DNA of 61,891 bases from contig QQUF01000036.1 of NCBI GenBank assembly GCA_008501735.1, forward strand, positions 1-61,891, written 5' to 3'. The stretch is from Calditrichota bacterium. Lineage in GTDB: Bacteria > CLD3. Shown piece after piece: positions 16,750 to 23,991 of the stretch (the first letter of the stretch is position 1; each line of letters begins with the position of its first letter). The notes beneath the pieces are model-generated. The model saw nothing but the letters and a program-made list of their open reading frames with translations, was not told where the DNA came from and made no database searches. The translations under genes and the position numbers were made by a program.

Positions 16750-17634
16750 TTAATTCTTCCAATCTTCGAGTTGCTCAGAAATTGTCTTAACAGATGCTTC
16801 ATCGAAGTTTTTTCCGCCGTGACCAACATTTGGAGCAATTTCCATACTTCCAGAAGGCATTTTGTTCACAAGCTCTTCTGCCATTCTTGGGTTAATTAAT
16901 CCGTCGCTTCCACCAAGCATTAAATGATATTTTCTCGGAGATTCGATTTTGTGTGCAGAGTGGAGCGGATTCATTTTTCCCATAAATTTAATGTTTCCGT
17001 GACCAATCATTCCCAAAACTCGATTTCCAAAATCTTGATTCACGAAAGACCAAGTTGCTAACATTGTTCCAAAACTCACGCCGATTAGGGCGATTTTATT
17101 TTTATCAATTTTGAATTTAGTAGGCAAAATGTGTTCAACCAAATTGGTTAAGTCCTCGTTTACGATGTCGAAACAATCTTTTATCCAATATTTATGATAA
17201 CCTGAATCCTTGAGTCTCTTTTCAATTTTAGGAAGGATTACAACTTTTCCATCGTTTATGTTTCTGCTTCCTCCAAAAGGTGCATCAATTCCGACCCAAG
17301 CAAAACCCATTTCAAGAATCGGCTTGATTTGGTAAAAGCTAAATTGGATTGGAGCACCAATTCCTTGCAATGAAATTACTAACGGAACCTCTTTCTCAGA
17401 GTCAGGAGTTGCAGAATAAAAATCGTAATTTACTAATTTTTTATCAAGTTCCTTAATTCCTGTCCATTCCCGTTTGTGTTTTACTCTAAATTGTTTAAGT
17501 TCAAAACTCCACCATTCTTGTGAAGAGATTTGTTTAATTTTTAGATTTTTATTTGTTTTTATTTGTTCAAGTTTATTTTGCATTTTAGAATCTCTCTTTA
17601 AAATTTTGGCGGAATAAAAGCAAATTATTTTCAT
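16750..17634 (-). CDS. Alpha/beta hydrolase of unknown substrate
   Basis: 294 residues. The nucleophile elbow GVSFGT (Ser in G-x-S-x-G form), the acid-bearing LGGSDGLINP and the C-terminal NVGHGG give a complete Ser-Asp-His set in the correct order. The oxyanion region is probably LQGIGAP. No signal peptide is obvious; the first 17 residues are basic, and a start at the internal Met18 (17583), preceded by a purine-rich stretch, is equally possible. The gene is convergent with SemiSWEET and divergent from the radical SAM gene. It resembles uncharacterised esterases/dienelactone hydrolase-like proteins; the substrate is unknown. Confidence 0.75.
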   Translation of the reverse strand: MKIICFYSAKILKRDSKMQNKLEQIKTNKNLKIKQISSQEWWSFELKQFRVKHKREWTGIKELDKKLVNYDFYSATPDSEKEVPLVISLQGIGAPIQFSFYQIKPILEMGFAWVGIDAPFGGSRNINDGKVVILPKIEKRLKDSGYHKYWIKDCFDIVNEDLTNLVEHILPTKFKIDKNKIALIGVSFGTMLATWSFVNQDFGNRVLGMIGHGNIKFMGKMNPLHSAHKIESPRKYHLMLGGSDGLINPRMAEELVNKMPSGSMEIAPNVGHGGKNFDEASVKTISEQLEDWKN

Positions 17635-17686
17635 TGTGGCAGATTATTTTTAAGAAAAATTTTGATTAATTTTAAAAGCACAGTTT

Positions 17687-19093
17687 ATGCGTAAAAAAGT
17701 AGTTCTTTACAACCCTAAAGCAGTTTTTTGGACAATGCCTTTAGCTTTGATTGCGATTGGTTCGGCTCTTGACCCAAAAGAGTTTGAAGTTGTAATTGTT
17801 GACGGAAGGTTAGAATCTTACGAAAAATTACAAGCAGAATTAAAGGACGCAATCTGTCTTGGAATCACAGTTCTCACTGGAGCTCCTTTAAACGATGCTT
17901 TGGAAGTTAGTCGGAAAGTCAAAAGTGAATTCCAGAAAATTCCGATAATTTGGGGAGGTTGGCATTCTTCACTTTTCCCCGAAATGTGTGCAAAGGAAAA
18001 GTCGGTTGACGTTGCCGTAATTGGACAAGGTGAGACGATTTTTCGGGAGTTAGTAAAGAATATTTCTGAAAATAAATCTTTAGAAAAAATTGACGGAATT
18101 TGTTTTGAAAAAGATGGACAAACTATTAAAAATCCTGCTCCAAAGGTTTTAAACATCAATGAATTCCCAAAACAAAATTATGAATTGATAGACGTTCCAA
18201 AATACTATGCTTTGAAAAATCAGAAACAATTTGACTACATTTCTTCACAAGGTTGCCGTTTTCGTTGTAGTTTTTGTGCTGACCCAGCAGTTTATAACAG
18301 AAATTGGTTTGGACTTGAACCTGAAAGAATGATTGAAGAATTAGAATTTTGGTGGAAAAAACACAGGTTTGACGACTTAGCTTTCCAAGACGAGACATTT
18401 TTTACTTATGGAAAAAGAGTAGAGCAAATTGCAGAAAAGATTTTGGAAAGAAATTTGAAATTTACTTGGTTCGGAACTTTGCGAGCTGACCAAGGCAGAA
18501 TTATTGACGAAAAAATTTTTGAACTTTGCAAAAAATCTGGTTTGAGAAAAGTGATGATTGGTTTGGAAGCTGGCGACAAGGATACTTTGAAATTTATTCA
18601 AAAAGACATCAAAATCGAAGATATGTGGTTTACAGCTGAAAAGTTGATAAAAAACAAAATTGGTGCAATTATCAATGTGATTTTGGGTTTCCCGAATGAA
18701 TCGGAGAAGAGTATTCGCGAGACTTTGAGAGTAGCAAAAGAAATGAGAAAAATGAGTAGTGATTTTGAACTTTCGATTTTCTATTTCAAACCATACCCGG
18801 GTAATGCGATTGCCGATTTACTAAGGCTTCAAAATTACAAATTTCCTAAAGATTTGGAGGAGTGGGCAAAGTTTGATTATATCGGAAGTTCAAATGAGTG
18901 GATTGACGAAAGCCTTAAAAATGAAATTGAAAACTTTAAATTCTACCAAAAATTTGCTTACAACAAATCTATAAACCCAGTTCGATTTGCACTAAAACAA
19001 GTCTCTAAGAAACGAGTCGAAAATAATTTCTATAATTTACCCTTTGAAAAGAAAATCATAGAAACTTTGAAGCCAAGTGTGAAACTGTCTTAG
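17687..19093 (+). CDS. B12-binding-domain radical SAM protein
   Basis: 468 residues. The N-terminal ~150 residues form a cobalamin-binding Rossmann-type domain (PLALIAIGSALDP, then IIWGGWHSSLFPE) without the full DxHxxG His. The radical SAM core follows, with cluster motif GCRFRCSFCADP (CxxxCxxC), the DETFF glutamate strand and the GLEAGDKDTLKFIQKD segment typical of BchE/YgiQ-like elongator-fold radical SAM proteins. This class includes Mg-protoporphyrin cyclase BchE, methyltransferases of lipids or hopanoids, and many unassigned enzymes. No flanking gene identifies the substrate, although hpnE 7 kb upstream makes a hopanoid-modifying role conceivable (weak inference). Confidence 0.88.
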   Translation: MRKKVVLYNPKAVFWTMPLALIAIGSALDPKEFEVVIVDGRLESYEKLQAELKDAICLGITVLTGAPLNDALEVSRKVKSEFQKIPIIWGGWHSSLFPEMCAKEKSVDVAVIGQGETIFRELVKNISENKSLEKIDGICFEKDGQTIKNPAPKVLNINEFPKQNYELIDVPKYYALKNQKQFDYISSQGCRFRCSFCADPAVYNRNWFGLEPERMIEELEFWWKKHRFDDLAFQDETFFTYGKRVEQIAEKILERNLKFTWFGTLRADQGRIIDEKIFELCKKSGLRKVMIGLEAGDKDTLKFIQKDIKIEDMWFTAEKLIKNKIGAIINVILGFPNESEKSIRETLRVAKEMRKMSSDFELSIFYFKPYPGNAIADLLRLQNYKFPKDLEEWAKFDYIGSSNEWIDESLKNEIENFKFYQKFAYNKSINPVRFALKQVSKKRVENNFYNLPFEKKIIETLKPSVKLS

Positions 19094-19110
19094 TTGTTTT
19101 AAGCTAATTA

Positions 19111-19130
19111 GAGACACTTCCGTGCGTCTC
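19111..19130. terminator. Weak hairpin between convergent genes
   Basis: GAGACAC and GTGCGTCTC can pair with a one-base bulge between the convergent radical SAM and 15-residue-repeat genes. There is no strong T tract, so the call is tentative. Confidence 0.35.
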
Positions 19131-19139
19131 AAAATATTC

Positions 19140-20153
19140 TTAAAAGTGTGCGTTTACAAAAGGCAAAATTCTTGCCCAAATTGGATTGTTTCCTGCGTAA
19201 TTAAAAAGTCCGAGTTGGACTCCATTTAAATTTTTTGCAAGATTTACAATTCCGATTGAAATTCCATTAAACTGATTTTTTGTGTCATTGTAAGAACTGA
19301 CTGCAAGACCTGAAAAATCTTCTGTCTTATTAGTTCCAAGTGCTAAGGAAATTCCTTTGAATTTATTCGCACCGATTCCAAGTAAAGCGAAGGAAAATCC
19401 TGTAATTTCATTAGCACCAACTCCGACTCCTGTCAAAGTTATTCCTTTTACATTGTTTGCCCCGATTCCTAAACCTGCAACAACTAAACCTGCAACATCA
19501 TTTGCACCAATTCCCAAACCTGCTAAATGAATTCCTGTTAAATTCTGAACTCCCATTCCTAAGCCATTAAAACTAAAACCTGATACATTTTCTGCTCCCA
19601 TTCCAAGTCCATTTATGAAAATTCCCTTCATATTTTCACCCGCCATTCCGATTCCGTTAAAAGAAATTGCTCTTACTTTTTCTGCTGCTGTTCCGATTAG
19701 TGCAAAAGAAAATCCATTTAATTCTTCGACTGCTAAACCAATTCCGCCGATTGCAATACCGTTTATTTTTTCTCCTGCCAAGCCAACTCCGCCAATTGCG
19801 ATTCCATTTAACTCTTTCTCAACACTCATTCCAACTAAACCAATTCCAAGCCCATTAATACTTTTTGCCTGATTTCCGACTAAACCGAAATTGATTCCAT
19901 TGTATTCTGCGTCTTTGTTGACTTGTGGTCGCCAGATTGAAAAATTAAATCCATTGATTTGTTTAACCTCTTTATCGCACCAATTTATTCTTACGCCAGT
20001 GTGCTCTTGAGAATTTCCAATACTTAGACCAACTTTTTTAATTCTGATGTTTAGTGCTGCGTGAGAAACTTCTTCTTTTGAACTTTTTTCGTTTGCGAAA
20101 ATTTGGGTTGAAAAATTAAAAAGAATTGCTAAAAATAATAACTTTGAAATCAT
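19140..20153 (-). CDS. Exported 15-residue-repeat surface protein (LA_2272-like)
   Basis: 337 residues: signal peptide (1-20, likely cleavage after IFA), a short lead-in, then about 14-15 consecutive units of exactly 15 residues from about residue 88 to 325. Representative units are INGIAIGGIGLAVEE, MKGIFINGLGMGAEN and VAGLVVAGLGIGAND. The consensus is h-x-G-h-x-h-x-G-h-G-h-x-x-x-N/E. Two short strands per unit separated by Gly suggest a beta-solenoid. The pattern recalls the LA_2272-type surface repeat proteins of Leptospira and FCB bacteria. No T9SS tail is present. It is 33 bases downstream of the cyclase gene on the same strand. Its function is unknown; adhesion or surface structure is a guess. 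Confidence 0.8.
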   Translation of the reverse strand: MISKLLFLAILFNFSTQIFANEKSSKEEVSHAALNIRIKKVGLSIGNSQEHTGVRINWCDKEVKQINGFNFSIWRPQVNKDAEYNGINFGLVGNQAKSINGLGIGLVGMSVEKELNGIAIGGVGLAGEKINGIAIGGIGLAVEELNGFSFALIGTAAEKVRAISFNGIGMAGENMKGIFINGLGMGAENVSGFSFNGLGMGVQNLTGIHLAGLGIGANDVAGLVVAGLGIGANNVKGITLTGVGVGANEITGFSFALLGIGANKFKGISLALGTNKTEDFSGLAVSSYNDTKNQFNGISIGIVNLAKNLNGVQLGLFNYAGNNPIWARILPFVNAHF

Positions 20154-20186
20154 ATTGATTTCTCCTAAAAGTGTTAATCTTAAAAT

Positions 20187-23100
20187 TTAGTTTTCAAGTT
20201 CTTGTATCGTTGTTTTAAGTAAAAAGTTCGGATTATTCTTACTTAAAATCTTGTACTGTTCAAGAGCAATTTTTCTAAATTTTTCAGTTAAAGTTTGGTC
20301 TTTTTTTCTTTTGAAGGATAAAAATAATAAATGGTTTAATTCGGCTTTTATGTTAAGAGAGTCAGACTCTTCTGTAATTTTAAGAATGTTTCTGAGTGCT
20401 TTTTCAGATTCAGAATTATCTTTGTTAAATTTGGCAAAGTCCTCAAAAATTTCAAAAAATTCTTTACAGAAATCGGAATTCATACTTTTTAATTGTAAAA
20501 GTGAGTTTTTGCATAGAGTTTCTAACTCTTTAAATTCATTTCTTCTAAAATATATTCTAAGTGCAATTTGATGTAATTCAATTTGCCCATTAAAATAGCC
20601 TGACTTTTTATGTAGTGCTAAGGCTTTTTGGTAATATTTTATTGAATTATCCAAATCCTCTTTCAAAAAATAAACACTGCAAAAATTAGTGTAGGAAACA
20701 GCCAAGCCTTTGAAATCTCCAAGTTTCTCATTAATTTTTAAATGCTTTTCGTGAACTTTTAATGCTTCATCGTATTCACCAAGAGACTCGTGTAAAATTC
20801 CAATACTTGGTAAAACAGAAGCAAGAACTCTTTGATTACCAGTAATTCTCATCAAAGACTCAAATTCTTCGTATTTTTCTTTAGCGATTTCAAACTTTCC
20901 ATTGAAAGTATAAGCTGTTCCGATTCCTCTTAATGCTGCTCCGATTCCATACAAATTATCATTTTTCTTAGCGACTTCTAAAGATTTCTCATAAAATTTA
21001 ATAGCTTTATTATCTTCTTTTTTATCCATACAAATCTGTGCAGAAAGCCAATAAGCATTCATTAAAAATAAACTTAGTTTTTCTTTCTTAGAAAACGTTA
21101 TAAGTGTTTCAAGTGATTTTTGGAGTTCTTTCTTTTTGCCCAAATGGTAATAAACTAACCCTAATTTTGACAAAATTTCTGCATAGGATTCATCGTAGGC
21201 TTTTTGAGATATTTTTTCGCTTAGCAACTTTTCTAAAATTTTAAACGCTTCAGGATAATTTCCTCGAAGAATAAAACCCTGTGCATTGAAAAATTTAGAT
21301 TTAAGTATTCTTTCAGAGTTTCTGGCTTCAATTGATAATTTTAAACACAAATCTATGACTTTATTTGCAATATCCCATTTGCCAAGATTCGATAAAATTT
21401 CAAAAATCTTAAAGTTCGTATCAATTTTCATTAGAGTTTTATCTTTTTGATTTTCAATCAACTTTAAAAGTTTTTCATAAAACTCTAACGCTTTGTTGTT
21501 CTCGTAAGTTTCTGTTGAAAAATCTCCTGCTAATTCTAAGAATTTAATCAAAGGTTCTTTTTCGTCGGCTTGTTCAAAATGAAAAACTAAGTCAGTGTAA
21601 CGATTTTTGTCATTGGGAAATAATTCTAAAATGGACTCTGCAGCGAGTTTGTGTAAAGTTTTGAGACGAGAATAAACTTGCATTTCATAAACTGAATCCC
21701 GCAAAAGTGCGTGCCTGAATAAATATTTTAATTCTGAAATTGCCGACCAAATTTTTTGTTCTTCACACGATTCCAAGTAAATCGACTTTTCTTGAGGCAA
21801 CTTATAGGTTTTGAGCATTCTAAAAAGAACTTCAGTTTCAAACTCACGACCGAGAACACAGGCATTTTGCACAGTTTCTTTTAAATCATTTGAAAGCCTG
21901 TCAATTCGAGCAGTAATTACATTTTTAACTGAAAGAGGCAGTTCAAACTCAGAATTAATTAAGTTCCAAACACCATCTTGAAGGGTAATAAATTTATTCT
22001 CTTTTAAGTAAAGTGTGATTTGCTCAAGGTAAAACGGATTTCCTTGAGTCTTCTCATAAATGAAATTTACAAGTTTCCTGTTAATTTTAGAGCCGAGTAG
22101 AGCGGTAATAAATTCTTGTGCAAATTCTTTTGAAATTTCGTTTAGAGACAGTTCTTTAGTGGAAATATCTAAATCTAAAACTGGTTTAGAGCCGTCATCA
22201 TTAAATCTACTTGAAGCCAAAAAATGAATTGGAAAACCTTTAATCTCTTTTTCAAATTTTTTTAAAAAATCAATTGAACTTTCATCAATCCAATGAGAAT
22301 CTTCCAAAATTAAAATAATTGGCTTTTTTTGACTAATTGCTTTAAAAAAATTAATTAGTGCTAAAACTGTGTTCTCGTGCCTGTTTTTGGAATTTAATTT
22401 CTCATACAAAGAATCTTTTTCCAAAATTCCAATCAGAGCAGCAAGGATTGATTTTGTCCGAATTAATTCAGCTTTAATTTCGTCTAAATTAGTTTGCTCA
22501 ATTAAGTCATTGTAAATTTTATCAAAATTTTTCTGCTTCATTACTGAAGCATCTTTTTCGTTTTGTAAAAAATAATTTTTGAGAAAATAGGTGAAAGGGT
22601 TTAGGCTTTTTTTCAAAATCTCATCGCATTGTAAGAAGCAGAAATCAATTTCTACAAGAGAGTTTTTAACCTCGCTAATTAGTTTGCTTTTTCCAATTCC
22701 AGCATCGCCAAAGACATAAAGTAAAACATTAACTTCCTCTTTTAATGCAGTTCCAAGCGAGTCTTTTATGAAAAGTAATTCTTTATTCCTTCCAATTAAC
22801 TTTCCTTGAAATTCCTCAACTTTTAATTTCTTGCTAATTAATTCAAAAGTTTGAATTTTCTCAGATTTGCCTTTGTAATAAATTTCACCAAGAGGTTCAA
22901 AATCGTAATTTTTTTCTAAGTTTTGTTTTACACTTTTTCCCACCAGAATTTGATTCCAAGAGGCTTTCGACATAAAACGAGTTGCTTGATTTGTTGCATT
23001 TCCAAGACAAGTAAAATCACTGTGCAGAGTTCCACCGTTAAAACCTGTGTAAGAAATTCCGTAAGTCAAACCTGCTTTTATCTCACCAAACTTTTGAGAA

Positions 23101-23963
23101 AAGATTTTAAGTTCCAATAAATACGAAACTGCTCTTTCTAAGTCATTCTCGTGTGATTTTGGTGAACCCCAAAAAGCAAAGATTGTGTTCCCTTTGTCTC
23201 CTTCGGTAACGCAATTCAAAAAACCATCAAATTTATTTACAGTGCTTCCAACTTGCTCAATAAATTCTTTGAACAGACTTTTGTCTTTTAATTTGAAGTT
23301 CGCAAAAGTAACTACATTCTTACGAAACTCACCTGACTCTGCAAAATTCAAGACTTCTTTCGGATAAAAAATATTTTGTGATTTTAGTGGTACAAGTTGT
23401 TTTGTTTGCTGTTTTTTAAGAGAGTTAGAAGTTTTTGCTAAGTCTGTACTGTAAGTGATTTTCCCAACTTCTGAGTCCTCAAAAACTTTTGCACAATTTT
23501 TGAAAGTTGTACCAAAAAAGCAGAATGACTTTTGATTTCCATTGTCAAAAATCAACCATTCCAAAGTTCCATCTGAAACAACCATTTTGGCAAAAAAATT
23601 GAAATCTCCAAACTTAGTTTCCAAGACATTGTGTATTTGGAAGAATGAAAGAATTTCTTCCGCAGAGTGTTTTACAAACGGTAAAATGTTCTCAGCTTCT
23701 CCTTCAAAAAAGGCAGTAAAAGCATCGCCTTCAAAATTTGTTACAAAACCACCATTTTGGTAAACTGATTCAATTGCCTTGTCGAAGTAGAATTTTAAAG
23801 TAGAGGAGAGTAACTCTTTCCCTTCGTTACCAAACTTCGCTAAAGTTTCTGTAAGCGAGGTAAAACCAGAAATATCAATAAAAATTGCAATTCCAGTTGT
23901 GGTACCACTAAAATTATTTTCAGAATATTTTTGAGAAATGAAATTAGGAACTAAGTTTCGCAT
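20187..23963 (-). CDS. Soluble-adenylyl-cyclase-like protein: two cyclase domains, P-loop ATPase, TPR array
   Basis: 1,258 residues. C1 cyclase domain (about 22-175) has FIDISGFTSL with metal-binding Asp30 and FEGDAF with Asp80. C2 domain (about 215-378) lacks the metal Asp but has DKG with Lys257, Thr318, and GNATNQATR with Asn325 and Arg329. These match the adenine-selecting Lys/Thr and the transition-state Asn/Arg that C2 supplies in mammalian soluble adenylyl cyclase, so one complete ATP-cyclising site is predicted. An NTPase module follows with GDAGIGKS at 419-426 and a LILEDSHW Walker B, then a winged-helix-like segment and a long TPR array (about 790-1250). Domain order equals that of ADCY10. 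The sAC bicarbonate-site Lys before the second Asp is Asn76 here. It lies 28 bases after the helicase gene. No signal peptide or membrane helix is evident, so it is probably cytosolic. Confidence 0.9.
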   Translation of the reverse strand: MRNLVPNFISQKYSENNFSGTTTGIAIFIDISGFTSLTETLAKFGNEGKELLSSTLKFYFDKAIESVYQNGGFVTNFEGDAFTAFFEGEAENILPFVKHSAEEILSFFQIHNVLETKFGDFNFFAKMVVSDGTLEWLIFDNGNQKSFCFFGTTFKNCAKVFEDSEVGKITYSTDLAKTSNSLKKQQTKQLVPLKSQNIFYPKEVLNFAESGEFRKNVVTFANFKLKDKSLFKEFIEQVGSTVNKFDGFLNCVTEGDKGNTIFAFWGSPKSHENDLERAVSYLLELKIFSQKFGEIKAGLTYGISYTGFNGGTLHSDFTCLGNATNQATRFMSKASWNQILVGKSVKQNLEKNYDFEPLGEIYYKGKSEKIQTFELISKKLKVEEFQGKLIGRNKELLFIKDSLGTALKEEVNVLLYVFGDAGIGKSKLISEVKNSLVEIDFCFLQCDEILKKSLNPFTYFLKNYFLQNEKDASVMKQKNFDKIYNDLIEQTNLDEIKAELIRTKSILAALIGILEKDSLYEKLNSKNRHENTVLALINFFKAISQKKPIILILEDSHWIDESSIDFLKKFEKEIKGFPIHFLASSRFNDDGSKPVLDLDISTKELSLNEISKEFAQEFITALLGSKINRKLVNFIYEKTQGNPFYLEQITLYLKENKFITLQDGVWNLINSEFELPLSVKNVITARIDRLSNDLKETVQNACVLGREFETEVLFRMLKTYKLPQEKSIYLESCEEQKIWSAISELKYLFRHALLRDSVYEMQVYSRLKTLHKLAAESILELFPNDKNRYTDLVFHFEQADEKEPLIKFLELAGDFSTETYENNKALEFYEKLLKLIENQKDKTLMKIDTNFKIFEILSNLGKWDIANKVIDLCLKLSIEARNSERILKSKFFNAQGFILRGNYPEAFKILEKLLSEKISQKAYDESYAEILSKLGLVYYHLGKKKELQKSLETLITFSKKEKLSLFLMNAYWLSAQICMDKKEDNKAIKFYEKSLEVAKKNDNLYGIGAALRGIGTAYTFNGKFEIAKEKYEEFESLMRITGNQRVLASVLPSIGILHESLGEYDEALKVHEKHLKINEKLGDFKGLAVSYTNFCSVYFLKEDLDNSIKYYQKALALHKKSGYFNGQIELHQIALRIYFRRNEFKELETLCKNSLLQLKSMNSDFCKEFFEIFEDFAKFNKDNSESEKALRNILKITEESDSLNIKAELNHLLFLSFKRKKDQTLTEKFRKIALEQYKILSKNNPNFLLKTTIQELEN

Positions 23964-23991
23964 TTTGTTTAATTTTATTTCTTAATTTTAA

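Noticed and set aside
19615-19872. Plus-strand Pro/Ile/Phe-rich frames opposite the 15-residue-repeat gene
   Set aside because: These are shadows of the Gly/Ile/Asn repeat read in reverse. Periodicity is inherited from the real gene.
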